Counted from the stretch's first letter, positions 33,346-43,205 are shown. The stretch is 64,000 bases of DNA from an uncultured Ferrimonas sp. (GCF_947489035.1 NZ_CANLCI010000001.1:1-64000), one strand, 5' to 3'. Notes: generated by a model from the sequence alone, not told the origin. Numbers and translations are program-made.

Positions 33346-36300
33346 TCCGCGCTTGGTTGTTCCGCTTTAGCCTAATTCCGGTATCACTGTTGGTGGTGCT
33401 GGCCCTGTTGCTGGGCACCCCCTTTGGCACCCGAGTGCTGTTTATCGGCTTGGATCAACTGCCGATCCTCTCGGTCAGTTACCAATCGGGGTCGGTCAGC
33501 CGTGGCTTTGCCGTCAAGGGGTTCGAGCTTACCCTGCCCAGCGTTACCGTGCGCGTGGCGCAGGCCAAGTTGCAGTGGCGCCTTGGCTGCTTTTTAGATC
33601 GGCGCCTGTGCGCGGAACAACTGCAGGCCAGCGGCATCGAGGTTATCGTGCCGCGGCGTGCTGCCACCGCTCAACCGAAGCCGCCAGAAACCGATCCGCG
33701 GCCGCCCTTGGCCGCCGGAGCCTACCGTGGCCTGCCCTTGCCGTTTCGAATTGAAGTACAGCAAGCGCAGCTGGCCAACATTAAGGTGATGGTGGGCCGC
33801 ATTGAGATCAGCGCCGAACGCCTTGATGGGGTGGTGATCCTAGATAACACACGCTTATGGTTGGATCGCACCCAACTGGATGGCTTGCAGTTTGTGCTGC
33901 CGCCAACAGAGGCAGCACAACCTGCCGTTGCCTCTAACGCCGCGGCCACCCCCACAACCAACCGCCCGGGGCCACTGGCGCAGCTGCCCACGGTGGATCT
34001 GCCCTTTGCCATCGACATTGACGACATCCGCGTCAATGGCGGCCTGATCCAAACCGGCCGCTTGGTGCAACACTTTGCCCATTTATCGCTGCAAGGCCAT
34101 TGGCACCATCGCGCCTTGGCAATCAAGCAGTTCGAACTGGATCACGACTGGGGCAACTTGGTCGGCAGTGCCAGCCTCCGCTTTGAACAAGCCTACCCGA
34201 TTGATGCCAGTCTGAGCGGCACCCTTGGGGTGTTGCCTTGGGCGCCACAACTGCAAGGCTTGGCGGTCGAAGCACAGCTAAGCAACAGTTTGCAGCAGCT
34301 TGATGTTGCCATCAGCAGCCAAGGCGGCTGGCAAGGGCTACTGCAAGGCAACATCGACTTTAGCCAAGCGTCACTGCCTTATCACGCCAACTTAGTGGCC
34401 GAATCCGTTCGTTGGCCGCTGCGTGGCGACGCCAAGTACCAAGGGCAAAATGTGGTGCTGCGCAGCCACGGCACCTTAACCCAGCAGCAACTGCAAGGCA
34501 GCGGCACGGTGTTATTGGCCGGTTACCCTCAGGCCGAGCTGCTGCTCAGTGCCGAACATCAACAGGGGCTGATCACGCTCAAGCAGGCCGAGATCAGCGG
34601 CGGCATGGGCCAAGCCAGCGGCCGCGGCCAATTGGATCTGCGCGATGGCATCGGTTGGGATCTGGGGCTGTTCAGCCGTGGCATCGATCTGGCGAAGTTC
34701 GACCCAAAGTTGGCGTTGCAGCTGAACGGCAGCGTGGCCTCCAGCGGCCATTATCGCAATAACGAACAGTGGCAGCTTGGCTTGCAACAAGCGGATCTGT
34801 CTGGCCAGTGGCAACAGTACCCACTGCAACTGCAAGGCAGCGGCCAGTTAGACTCCCAATGGCAAGGACAGGCACAACAGATGCAACTGCAACTCAACGG
34901 TGCCAGCTTAACCGTGGATGGCGGCTTAACGGATCAACAGTGGGATCTGCGGGCTCAGTTGCAGGGACAACAACTGCACAACTGGCTGCCGCAACTGGCG
35001 GGCAGCGTCAGCGCCGACGTAACCATCAGCGGCCACCACGACAACCCCCAGATCCACCTCAACGGCCGCAGCCCGGCGCTGCAGTTGGCTGACACCCAGT
35101 TCCGCCAGATGGCGTTAACACTGGATTATCAGCCCAAGCAGCAACAACAGCTGCAAGGCCAATTGCAGCTGGCCAGCCTAACTCAAAACCACACGGAGAT
35201 TGGCGCCGTTAACGCCCACTTGCGCGGCGATAACCAGCGCCAAGAGCTGCAGCTAGAGATCAGCGGCAACAGCGAATTGAGCCTTGGCATTGGCGGCAAC
35301 TACTACCCCGATAAACAGCAGTGGCTGGGGGGGATCTTTAATGCCCGCGGCCGCTATAACGATTGGGATCTGCAGCTCAATCACCTTGCCGGGGTTCGTT
35401 TTGATCTCGCCCGAAAAGAAGCGATTGTCGAGCAGCACTGTTGGCTGACCCGCGGCACCGAGATCTGCTCGCGAGGGCCGTCGTTGATCGGTCAACGAGG
35501 CGCCATGGCGTGGGATCTCAGCGCCGATCTGGCCCAGTTGTTGGCGCCGTTGATCCCGCCTCGGATCACCTTACAAAGCCAACTCTCTGGCCAGTTGGCG
35601 CTGAACTGGAGCCCTACCCAAGCAGCGGTGTTTAACTTTAATTTCAACGACGATAACGGCCAGTTGCTGCTCAAACGCGGCATTGGCGTGGCCGACAGCG
35701 CCATCCGCTGGCAACGCTCCGCCAGCCACTTACAACTGCAAGCCAATAAGCTGCTGATCGACACCGAATTTCAGCTCAATGATCAGCAAAAGATGAGCCT
35801 AAGTGCCGACTTAGGCCGCCAAGCGCCCTACCCGTTAAGCGGTAACTTTAACGCCAACAATCTGGATCTGGCGCCGCTGTTAGCGTGGTTTCGAGAACTG
35901 GCCGATGCTCGGGTTCTATTGGATGGCGATATCGCGTTGGCCGGCGAACTGCTGTCGCCACTGCTGACGGGGCAGTTACGCCTCAGTCAGGGGCAAATCG
36001 AAGCGCTGAGTAACCCCACCGAACTGTCACAGCTTAACGCCAGCGTCGATTTTAATGGCGATCACGCCACCTATAGTGGCACCAGCAAAGTGGGCAGTGG
36101 CGACGCCAACCTTGATGGCAAACTGTATTGGCTGCACGGCTTTGCCGCAGAAGCCAAGATCAATGGCCAGCAACTGGATCTGCTCTACCCACCGATGGTG
36201 CAAGTCAGTGCCTCGCCGCAGCTGCACCTGATCTGGACCCCAATGCTGCTGAGTTTAACCGGCGACATCGCCGTTGAGCACGGCTCGTTTAAGGTCAGCT

Positions 36301-37106
36301 CTCTGCCCAAAGGGGCGGTAACCGTCAGTGATGATGTGATCTATCTGGATAACCTTGATCAACAGCAGCGCCAACAGAATCAACGCACCACCTTGGATCT
36401 TAAGGTGAGGATTGCGCCGCAGCTGCAAATTGACGCGCTGGGGCTCGGCGGCAACATCGGCGGCGATCTGCAAGTGCGGCAACTGCCCACCCAACCGGTG
36501 CAGATCTACGGCGCCTTAGCCTTACGCAATGGCCAGTTTGAAGCCTACGGCCAGCGGCTGAGCATCAACCGTGGCCAAGTGATTTTTAACGGCCCACCCA
36601 GCCTGCCCAATCTGGATGTGGAAGCCACCCGCACCATTGATAGCGAAGATCTTACCGTTGGGGTGCGCTTAGGCGGGGTGCCGAAAGCCCCGAAGCTGAC
36701 CCTGTTTGCCAACCGTGCGATGGAACAGCAAGAGATCCTCTCTTATCTGATCCGTGGCCAAGGCTTAAGCTCTGATGGCAACAGCTCGTTGTGGGCCACC
36801 GCAGCGTTAAGCGTGGGCGTGGGCACCACAGGCGGCTTAGTAACCGCCATTGGCGAAGAGTTAGGGCTACGAGACGTGAAGCTGGATGCCGAAGGCAGCG
36901 GCGACGACACCCAAGTAACCGTGAGTGGCTACATTGGCGACAAACTGTACGTGAAGTACGGGGTGGATGTGTTTGGTGAAGGGTTGTCAGAGCTGACCGT
37001 GCGCTACTACTTATTGCAGCGACTGTGGCTGGAAGGGGTCAGCGCCATCTCCAAAGAAGAGGATGAACGGTCGCTCGACATCTATTACCTGTTTGAAATT
37101 GATTAG
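33342..37106 (+). CDS. tamB: Translocation and assembly module inner-membrane subunit TamB
   Basis: A 1254-residue protein: one N-terminal transmembrane anchor (FSLIPVSLLVVLALLLG), a very long beta-rich AsmA/Vps13-like groove, and the conserved C-terminal DUF490 domain (YLIRGQGLSSDGN, GLRDVKLDAEG, YVKYGVDVFG). It spans the periplasm as the partner of TamA and is implicated in phospholipid transport and outer-membrane protein assembly. The length is normal. It starts within the tamA stop codon; its last four bases overlap the stop of the convergent gene. Confidence 0.94.
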   Translation: MIRAWLFRFSLIPVSLLVVLALLLGTPFGTRVLFIGLDQLPILSVSYQSGSVSRGFAVKGFELTLPSVTVRVAQAKLQWRLGCFLDRRLCAEQLQASGIEVIVPRRAATAQPKPPETDPRPPLAAGAYRGLPLPFRIEVQQAQLANIKVMVGRIEISAERLDGVVILDNTRLWLDRTQLDGLQFVLPPTEAAQPAVASNAAATPTTNRPGPLAQLPTVDLPFAIDIDDIRVNGGLIQTGRLVQHFAHLSLQGHWHHRALAIKQFELDHDWGNLVGSASLRFEQAYPIDASLSGTLGVLPWAPQLQGLAVEAQLSNSLQQLDVAISSQGGWQGLLQGNIDFSQASLPYHANLVAESVRWPLRGDAKYQGQNVVLRSHGTLTQQQLQGSGTVLLAGYPQAELLLSAEHQQGLITLKQAEISGGMGQASGRGQLDLRDGIGWDLGLFSRGIDLAKFDPKLALQLNGSVASSGHYRNNEQWQLGLQQADLSGQWQQYPLQLQGSGQLDSQWQGQAQQMQLQLNGASLTVDGGLTDQQWDLRAQLQGQQLHNWLPQLAGSVSADVTISGHHDNPQIHLNGRSPALQLADTQFRQMALTLDYQPKQQQQLQGQLQLASLTQNHTEIGAVNAHLRGDNQRQELQLEISGNSELSLGIGGNYYPDKQQWLGGIFNARGRYNDWDLQLNHLAGVRFDLARKEAIVEQHCWLTRGTEICSRGPSLIGQRGAMAWDLSADLAQLLAPLIPPRITLQSQLSGQLALNWSPTQAAVFNFNFNDDNGQLLLKRGIGVADSAIRWQRSASHLQLQANKLLIDTEFQLNDQQKMSLSADLGRQAPYPLSGNFNANNLDLAPLLAWFRELADARVLLDGDIALAGELLSPLLTGQLRLSQGQIEALSNPTELSQLNASVDFNGDHATYSGTSKVGSGDANLDGKLYWLHGFAAEAKINGQQLDLLYPPMVQVSASPQLHLIWTPMLLSLTGDIAVEHGSFKVSSLPKGAVTVSDDVIYLDNLDQQQRQQNQRTTLDLKVRIAPQLQIDALGLGGNIGGDLQVRQLPTQPVQIYGALALRNGQFEAYGQRLSINRGQVIFNGPPSLPNLDVEATRTIDSEDLTVGVRLGGVPKAPKLTLFANRAMEQQEILSYLIRGQGLSSDGNSSLWATAALSVGVGTTGGLVTAIGEELGLRDVKLDAEGSGDDTQVTVSGYIGDKLYVKYGVDVFGEGLSELTVRYYLLQRLWLEGVSAISKEEDERSLDIYYLFEID

Positions 37107-37513
37107 CCAAACAGTTGCGACAGCGAATTGGCCAGATAGCGACTGAACATGTTCATGCCAAACACAATGTAGATGTAGCTTAATACGCCGCCGGTCAGCA
37201 CCACGGTCCAGGCGTAAAAAGACACTTCGCTGGCGCTCCAGATGCAGCGTAATAACAGCAGAACCGTGGTCGGCAGAGCCACCACGGCGGACACCAGAAA
37301 CATCACCAGCATCGAGGTGCCACGCAAGGTTTCGTAACTGATCCCGTGCTCATGAATGCTTGGCATGTACGCGTTTAAATAGAAGCATCCGGCCATAAAA
37401 CAGGTCACAGCCAAACACAGCAACAGGGCAAAGACCCCATTAACAACCTTATCGCCGTGAATGGTCGGAGTACCATGAACGGCCTGAACACCAGCAGAGA
37501 CGACGGTTTCCAT
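37103..37513 (-). CDS. Uncharacterised four-helix membrane protein
   Basis: A 136-residue protein with about three to four hydrophobic helices (VFALLLCLAVTCFMAGCFYL, SMLVMFLVSAVVALPTTVLLL, AWTVVLTGGVLSYIYIVFG). No family recognised. The frame is intact and does not match the shadow pattern of another gene; it ends in a 4-base overlap with tamB, tail to tail. Confidence 0.65.
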   Translation of the reverse strand: METVVSAGVQAVHGTPTIHGDKVVNGVFALLLCLAVTCFMAGCFYLNAYMPSIHEHGISYETLRGTSMLVMFLVSAVVALPTTVLLLLRCIWSASEVSFYAWTVVLTGGVLSYIYIVFGMNMFSRYLANSLSQLFG

Positions 37514-37789
37514 AACTTCACTTGCAGCCGACTGTTTTCATCTATTTGCAGTGTGTGAAATAGCGCGCGATTCCGCAAAAAAAAAGATCTGAAATTAGGC
37601 CGAATCGACACTTTTCAGATCAAGTTAACCTGCTGTTACTAAAAGGCTAACTAGGTCACACTATCCAACGATGTTTTGTCATTTAGATCTCAACAGCAAA
37701 GTTGATCTGGCTCACGCTAGTGGCAGCACTGACTGCTAAAGATGTCATTTTCTGCAATGCTTAACCGGTCACTCATTAGAAGCGCCCCC

Positions 37790-38413
37790 ATGAAGAACAA
37801 ATTATCCAAATCCGAGCAGCAACGCCTTATTCACGTCCTCGACGACGCGGCCCAACATGGTGGCCTGAACTTCTGGCAGAGTCAGGGTTTCCTTACCCAC
37901 CTGCACTGCTACCCAAAGAGTTTGGATCCCAGCGGCTGGAGCTGCGCCATCGCAGCGATGGCGCCAAGCAAATCGCACTGGCCCTTTGATGAAAAAGAGA
38001 TGGATTTATTGTTTGTGCTGTTTAACCAACTGCACCAGCAACTGCACGAAAAACAGCAGCTGCTGCCAACCGCCTTGGATGAAGCGATTGAGCTACTGGC
38101 TCAACGCCAGCTTACCCAGCCACTGCGTAACTGGTGCGCCGGGTTTGTTTATGGGTTCCGCTTTTTGCAGGAGCAATGGCAGCAGCACCTTAACGAGGAA
38201 GCCTTGCAGGATTTGGATGAATGCGTGGCCTTTATCGGCTACCTAGCCACCTTGGGATCCGACGAACCCCACGCGCTGGCATGGCGTAATGCCACAAAAG
38301 AAGTCGCCGATGCCGCAAACAGCGACGAGCCACAACCGACCCCAGCGCAGCTGCTGGCCACCTTTGAGCAAGCATTAACCTACTGTTGGCAGCAACAAGC
38401 TAACGGCCAATAG
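37790..38413 (+). CDS. UPF0149 (YecA/YgfB) family protein
   Basis: A 207-residue cytosolic helical protein. MDLLFVLFNQLHQQLHE, WCAGFVYGFRF and ALQDLDECVAFIGYLA are the UPF0149 hallmarks. No SEC-C metal motif is present, so this is the short YgfB-like form. The start is uncertain: ATG at 37742 is also in frame; 37790 gives the usual N-terminus (KLSKSEQQRL). Function not established. Confidence 0.8.
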   Translation: MKNKLSKSEQQRLIHVLDDAAQHGGLNFWQSQGFLTHLHCYPKSLDPSGWSCAIAAMAPSKSHWPFDEKEMDLLFVLFNQLHQQLHEKQQLLPTALDEAIELLAQRQLTQPLRNWCAGFVYGFRFLQEQWQQHLNEEALQDLDECVAFIGYLATLGSDEPHALAWRNATKEVADAANSDEPQPTPAQLLATFEQALTYCWQQQANGQ

Positions 38414-38432
38414 GCCGCGGCTTCGACTTAGG

Positions 38433-41045
38433 TTAGTCGGTTGGCGTTTGTTTGTTGTTGGTTGGCGCCGTTCGCGCGGCGCCATTGGGCTGCGGTTGGC
38501 TCCGCCCCTGGCCAGTGTTATTCGCTGTTACCACCGCGGGCTGACCACGGCCTACGCCGTCTTTAAAATACACCTTCGCCTTCGCTTTGGCTTTTTGCGG
38601 CGACAGCGCGGTCGAGCCGTTCGTCACACTCGGCGCCGTCTTACCGGCCACCAAATCAATAAACTCCTGCTCTGGCATCGGTTTAAAGAACAGAAAACCT
38701 TGGGCGTATTCGCAATCGAGTTGGTTCAGCACCTGACACTGCTGCTCGGTTTCAATCCCTTCGGCGGTGATCTCAATCCCCAGTTGCTTGGCAAAGCCAA
38801 AGATCGATTCCACCACCGGCTTGCCCCGCCCCTCGCCCACCAATTGTTCGGTAAAGCTTTTATCGATTTTCAGATGCTTGATCGGCAGATCAATCAAACT
38901 TTGCAGGTTCGAGGCCCCAGTGCCGAAATCATCAATGGCAAGGCTGATCCCCAGTTGTTCAAGCAGGGTGATTGATTCGAAAATTCCCGAGTCGCTTTGC
39001 AGCAAACTGTATTCGGTGATCTCCACTTCCAGCTCGTGTGGCCGCAGCTGATAGCGCCGCGCCACTTGGCGCATATAACGGCGAAACTCTTCTCGACCAA
39101 AATGTTTCGCCGACACATTCACCGCGATCTTCAACGCCACGTTACGCTGACGCAAAGCCACGATTAAGCGGCATACAGCATTGATCATGTACTGATCGAT
39201 GTAGTGGATAATGTCGGCGCGTTCCGCCATGGGGATAAAATCCGCCGGCGAGATCCAGCCGTCTTTATCGCGCCAGCGCACCAAGGCTTCGCCACCAATG
39301 ATGCTGCGATCCCGTAACCGCAATTTGGGGTGGATATACAACAGCAACTGTTGCTGACCAATGGCGTTATGCAGCCGTAACAAGGTGCGGTTTTGCAGCG
39401 AGTGCTGACGAAACTCTTCATCGTTGATGTTGTGCACCATCCCCAAGCCACGCTCTTGCGCCACATCCAACGCGGTTAAACAGCGCTGCAAACCGGCCGA
39501 GAACTTATGGGTGTGGACCAAACGGACGTAGCCACAAGAGACGCTAAACCGCACCGCTTTGCCGCCAATGGCCATCGATCGCATCATCGAGTGGCGCGTC
39601 AATTGATGGCAAACATTACGGGGATCTTCCTGCTCTTGTTGCAGTGGGTAAGCGATAAGGTAGCGTTCGCGGGCGATGCGACCGCAAAAGCCGCCTCTTG
39701 GGGCTAACCGTTTTAAATTGGCGGCCACATAGTGGGTAAGCCGATCGGAGATCTCCAAACCGAAGGAGATATTGATGTCCCGCAAGCGGTCGATGCCAAT
39801 CGCCACCATGACCCACAATTCGGCATTGGCGCCAGCTAACGACAACTGGTGCCAGTACTGCTCTAACCCCGCCTGATTCAAAATGCCGCTGTGATCATAA
39901 AACGCCTGCTTCCGCAGCTGTTGCTCGGCATGCACCTGAGCACTGCGATCTTGCAAAAACAGCTGCTGCCGACAGCCATCTAGATCCACCCGCAGTTCCA
40001 CTTGCACATGCAGTTGGCGCTTGCTGCCATCGGGATGACAGTAAACCCAATCAAAGCTCTGGCATTCCGTTAAGCGCTGCTCTTGCGGCAGCAGTTCGTG
40101 CAGTTTGTGCCGTTGCAGGGCTGCTACGTCAGTAAACCCCAAGATCTGTGCTGCCCGATCGTTGGCAAATTCAATGGTGCCACGGCTTTCAACCAGCAAA
40201 ACCCCATCGGTGATGTTGTCGTACATGGTTTTTAGCTGCTCAGCATGGCGTAACGCCCGCCGCTCGCTGTCGGTAAGCTCGATAAACAGTTGCTGCAGTT
40301 TGCCATCAATCAGCTTGAACTCGTGCCAGCCGACATTAAGTAACGGACTGGTACGGCGGTATAAGCGAAAGTCATCAATGATGCGAACTTGCCGACGGAT
40401 TGGGCGGGCGATGGTAAAGAAAAACAGCACCGTGATGAGCAGCGTCAGCACCGTGGTTAAGACAAACCACAGTTGCTGCATCTGGTCATACAGCGATTGC
40501 GCCAGTGGCGTCATCAACGGCGACGGCGCGATTTGCGCCAACAGTAAGATGGGCGCGCCTTGATCGGACTCGAGCTGCCCTAACCAAAAGCTGTTATTAC
40601 CCAGCTGATGCAAGCCAGATTCTTTATCGTTGCGCCAATGATCCACATGCTGGGCGACATCGATGGGCAACAGCGAGATATGATTGCCAATGTCGTTGCG
40701 ATCGCTGCCGAACAACACCAAGCCACTGCGATTGATCAGCCACAGTTGCTCAACAGCCTGCTGCTGAGCCAGCTGAGTCAGGGCGACATCAACCTGTTGC
40801 GGCTCGGCACTGAGCATCTGGGCAAGATGAGTTTGGTGTTCACTCAGCTGCTGCTGAGTTTGTTGCAGATGCAGCTCTTGCCAGTAGCGTTGCCATAAGG
40901 GCCGTAAACTAAAGTGGTCGAGCCCAAGCTGCACCACCAACAGTAACGCCAGCAAGCACAAAGGCAACCACACCAGCCGCACGGATCGCTTAGCCAAGAG
41001 CACAACACGCAGTAGCAATAACAACCGGATCAGACATTCACGCAC
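38433..41045 (-). CDS. Membrane PAS-GGDEF(degenerate)-EAL phosphodiesterase
   Basis: An 870-residue signalling protein: two transmembrane helices around a periplasmic sensor of about 150 residues, a HAMP-like junction, a PAS domain (YDNITDGVLLVESRGTIEFAN), a GGDEF-like domain whose active motif is lost (FCGRIARERYL in its place), and an EAL domain with all key residues (GEALVRW, NVSAKHF, IDDFGTGASN, LKIDKSF, ITAEGIETEQQ). It should break down cyclic di-GMP and not make it. The C-terminal 60 residues are Gln/Asn/Lys-rich and disordered. The start is unresolved: GTG at 41045 is the best in-frame choice, but AAGGA is too close to it and serves an out-of-frame ATG better. Confidence 0.85.
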   Translation of the reverse strand: MRECLIRLLLLLRVVLLAKRSVRLVWLPLCLLALLLVVQLGLDHFSLRPLWQRYWQELHLQQTQQQLSEHQTHLAQMLSAEPQQVDVALTQLAQQQAVEQLWLINRSGLVLFGSDRNDIGNHISLLPIDVAQHVDHWRNDKESGLHQLGNNSFWLGQLESDQGAPILLLAQIAPSPLMTPLAQSLYDQMQQLWFVLTTVLTLLITVLFFFTIARPIRRQVRIIDDFRLYRRTSPLLNVGWHEFKLIDGKLQQLFIELTDSERRALRHAEQLKTMYDNITDGVLLVESRGTIEFANDRAAQILGFTDVAALQRHKLHELLPQEQRLTECQSFDWVYCHPDGSKRQLHVQVELRVDLDGCRQQLFLQDRSAQVHAEQQLRKQAFYDHSGILNQAGLEQYWHQLSLAGANAELWVMVAIGIDRLRDINISFGLEISDRLTHYVAANLKRLAPRGGFCGRIARERYLIAYPLQQEQEDPRNVCHQLTRHSMMRSMAIGGKAVRFSVSCGYVRLVHTHKFSAGLQRCLTALDVAQERGLGMVHNINDEEFRQHSLQNRTLLRLHNAIGQQQLLLYIHPKLRLRDRSIIGGEALVRWRDKDGWISPADFIPMAERADIIHYIDQYMINAVCRLIVALRQRNVALKIAVNVSAKHFGREEFRRYMRQVARRYQLRPHELEVEITEYSLLQSDSGIFESITLLEQLGISLAIDDFGTGASNLQSLIDLPIKHLKIDKSFTEQLVGEGRGKPVVESIFGFAKQLGIEITAEGIETEQQCQVLNQLDCEYAQGFLFFKPMPEQEFIDLVAGKTAPSVTNGSTALSPQKAKAKAKVYFKDGVGRGQPAVVTANNTGQGRSQPQPNGAARTAPTNNKQTPTD

Positions 41046-41124
41046 ATCCTTATGCAAAATGAACAGGCTGATAACACTATAGTTGTCGAATGCTGGAACG
41101 GGGCGTTCGCGCGCGCCCAAAAAC

Positions 41125-41150
41125 GAAAAAGGCACCCCGAAGGGTGCCTC
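41125..41150 (-). terminator. Terminator of rplY
   Basis: GGCACCC and its complement around CGAA, followed on the minus strand by five T residues, 25 bases past the rplY stop codon. The EAL gene starts just beyond it. Confidence 0.85.
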
Positions 41151-41172
41151 TTTCTTGCCGTTAAGCTAAAGC

Positions 41173-41460
41173 TTATACGCGGATGAAATCCACGTGGTTT
41201 ACTTTAGGCTTGTACGGGTGGCGCTGCATAGCTTGCGCTTTTACTTTTACTTCTGCGCCGTCGATAACGATGGTCAGTTCTGAAGTGTAGAACTCATCGT
41301 TGTTTTGTGCGTGCAGCAGAGGATCGTGTGCCAGTTCGATAGAAACTGGTGCAGCTTCACCACCGTAGATGATGGCAGGAACTAGGTTCGCGTGACGCAG
41401 GCGGCGGCTCGCACCTTTCCCCAGGTCAGTACGTACTTTTGCTTCGAGAGTCAAAGACAT
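41173..41460 (-). CDS. rplY: 50S ribosomal protein L25
   Basis: A 95-residue L25 of the short E. coli type, without the Ctc extension: [33 protein letters not shown] and HVDFIRV at the C-terminus. It binds 5S rRNA in the large subunit. GAGG lies 9 bases before the ATG. A good promoter and a terminator make it a single-gene unit. Confidence 0.96.
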   Translation of the reverse strand: MSLTLEAKVRTDLGKGASRRLRHANLVPAIIYGGEAAPVSIELAHDPLLHAQNNDEFYTSELTIVIDGAEVKVKAQAMQRHPYKPKVNHVDFIRV

Positions 41461-41541
41461 GATAATTACCTCAGTATCATAAAATAGAAACGGACCTTTG
41501 CGACCAAGGTCCGTTGCTTTGCTTTGTAAAAAAGCGGGCGA

Positions 41542-41570
41542 ATACTACCACAGCGGTTCAGGCTCAACAA
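41542..41570 (-). promoter_or_regulatory. Sigma-70 promoter of rplY
   Basis: On the minus strand TTGTTG (41565-41570) and TAGTAT (41542-41547) are 17 bases apart, about 80 bases upstream of the ATG. Confidence 0.6.
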
Positions 41571-41867
41571 GATGAGCTTATACCCAATGGATCCGCAGCT
41601 GCCGCACTGGTTAATTTTCAACCAGCAGCGTTACTTAGGTACGGCGCTGCGATTGCTCTGCTGGTAAACGACCCGACCATTTATTGACCACCTCTTGACC
41701 AATTCCGCTGCCGATCGCACCGCTTGTTTCTGTTAACACGTCACAGTGAGCATCAACGGCGGTTTCATGACAAAAAAACCGTTAAAAAATATCACTAAAT
41801 CACAGCCATTTTGCTGCATTCTTGCGCCATCTCACACTTTGCATTAACAAAGCCCCCTATGATTAGC

Positions 41868-41941
41868 CCCGAAGCTTGTCCTTCCCAAACTAGACCTTGT
41901 TGGTTATTCTGCGGCACCTCATCTGTAGGTGTCGTTTTTTT
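41868..41941 (+). ncRNA. Candidate small RNA of about 75 nt
   Basis: A TATGAT -10 box at 41858-41863 would start a transcript near 41868-41871; a perfect 8-bp terminator (CGGCACCT and complement, loop CATCTGT) followed by seven T residues ends it at 41941. The interval has no protein frame with a ribosome site and is not a recognised RNA family. It could alternatively be an attenuated leader of the HU-like gene, whose ATG is 108 bases downstream. The -35 region is weak. Confidence 0.45.
41912..41941 (+). terminator. Rho-independent terminator in the rplY-HU gap
   Basis: Eight-bp perfect stem, seven-base loop and seven T residues on the plus strand, with no gene immediately upstream on that strand, which is why a small RNA is proposed. 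Confidence 0.8.
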
Positions 41942-42048
41942 GTCTGCCTATCCCACCGTAACGCCCAGCAATTGTGCAAACGCACCAGCTCCTATCGAAA
42001 GCCCGCCAGCATTACGGTATAACACCGCCTTTTTGCTCGGAGCCGAGA

Positions 42049-42321
42049 ATGAACCGCACTGATCTGATTAAGCGCATGGCCCAGTTGTCAGAGCTGCCAC
42101 AAGCCACCTGTCGCTCCTTCCTTGAGCAACTGCAAGCCACCATTAGCCAAGCCTTGCATGAAGGTGAAACCGTTTACGTGCCGAAATTAGGGGTGTTTGA
42201 GATCCGCCATCATTTGCCTCGCAGTGGCCGCAACCCGCAAACCGGTGCCACCATTCAGATCCCAATGCGTACCCTGCCGGCGTTTAAACCCGCGACCCAG
42301 CTTAAAGACGCGCTCAAGTAA
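42049..42321 (+). CDS. HU/IHF-family DNA-binding protein
   Basis: A 90-residue bacterial histone-like protein: NRTDLIKRMAQLSELPQATC at the start and the beta-arm segment GVFEIRHHLPRSGRNPQTG, with R-N-P-x-T-G as in HU. IPMRTLPAFKPATQLKDAL closes it. It diverges from canonical HupA/HupB and may be an accessory paralogue. The ATG at 42049 has GGAG 6 bases upstream. Confidence 0.9.
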   Translation: MNRTDLIKRMAQLSELPQATCRSFLEQLQATISQALHEGETVYVPKLGVFEIRHHLPRSGRNPQTGATIQIPMRTLPAFKPATQLKDALK

Positions 42322-42417
42322 GCCTTGCCGTTACTGGGCTGACGCCAGTGCCTTCGGCCCCCAATCTGGCCATAAACGCAGGCGTGGCGACCGTGAAAGT
42401 GCGTTGCCGCCATCGAC

Positions 42418-42447
42418 TTGAGTTTGAGTTTGAGTTTGGGTTTGGGC
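42418..42447. repeat. Hexanucleotide tandem repeat
   Basis: Five units of TTGAGT/TTGGGT in a row in the gap between the HU-like and GNAT genes. Three are identical and two differ by one base. No gene covers it; slippage could change its length. Confidence 0.75.
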
Positions 42448-42506
42448 GTTAAGCCGCAGCTGGTTGAAGTAAGCATTCCCCCAGCCAAAAGCAGCAACCA
42501 CAGCGA

Positions 42507-43019
42507 TTAAGCGGCAGCGACATTAAACGCGCAGTGATAGGTCACTTTTCCTTGCGGGTACGCCCCCACTAAGGCGTGCGCCATAAAATACTCTGCGGGT
42601 ACCCCCTCCAGAGATAAGCCAGCAACCGCCTGAAAACCAAAGCGCTGGTAATAGCTGGGCTGCCCCAGCAACACACAGCCACGGGCTTGAATGGCGGCTA
42701 ATTGCTCTAGGGCAGCGCGCATCAAACGACTGCCGATCCCTTGGCGTTGATGCTGTGGCAACACCGATAATGGCCCAATGCCGTACCAGCCGCCGCTGCC
42801 ATCACTGATGGACACCGCCGAAACCGCAATATGCCCCAACAACTGCCCCTGCTGCTCAGCCACCAAAGAGAACGTTAAGCCGCCACAATCGCGCAGGCCA
42901 TTAATGATCAACGCCTCGTTATGCTCGCTGTATGGCACCGATTCAAACGCCGCGCTGGTGAGGGCGGCGATCGCGTTAATGTCATCCGGTTTTTCTGATC
43001 GAATTGCGATGGTGGTCAT
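42507..43019 (-). CDS. GNAT family N-acetyltransferase (YhbS-like)
   Basis: A 170-residue acetyltransferase with the acetyl-CoA loop QHQRQGIGSRLM (Q/RxxGxG/A) and LGQPSYYQRFGFQ, the typical YhbS-like tail. Acceptor substrate unknown. GGAG lies 6 bases before the ATG. Confidence 0.9.
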   Translation of the reverse strand: MTTIAIRSEKPDDINAIAALTSAAFESVPYSEHNEALIINGLRDCGGLTFSLVAEQQGQLLGHIAVSAVSISDGSGGWYGIGPLSVLPQHQRQGIGSRLMRAALEQLAAIQARGCVLLGQPSYYQRFGFQAVAGLSLEGVPAEYFMAHALVGAYPQGKVTYHCAFNVAAA

Positions 43020-43205
43020 GGGGCTCTCCTAGAAGGTCGCTGCCGCGTGAGCGTATGTACGCGTCATCGGTATGTGCCCATTTACCCTACCGAATTTCCG
43101 CCTTAGGAGGAATCGACCAAGTGGTTAAGGCTTTGGTCTAACAAGCATTAAACCCCTGCAGCAAAGCGTGATAATCTTGCCTCTTCAACCGATTAAGGAA
43201 CCGAA

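Larger units (their letters stand above)
41461..42048. other. Geneless region between rplY and the HU-like gene
   Basis: 588 bases without a convincing protein gene. It holds the rplY promoter on the minus strand, and on the plus strand a -10-like TATGAT at 41858-41863 followed 50 bases later by a perfect terminator (41912-41941), the outline of a small RNA. Between that terminator and the HU-like ATG there is about 100 bases of leader. Confidence 0.5.

Noticed and set aside
42255..42497. 80-codon minus-strand frame with a lipobox-like start
   Set aside because: It overlaps the end of the HU-like gene, is partly made by the hexamer repeat (Lys-Leu run), and has no family match.
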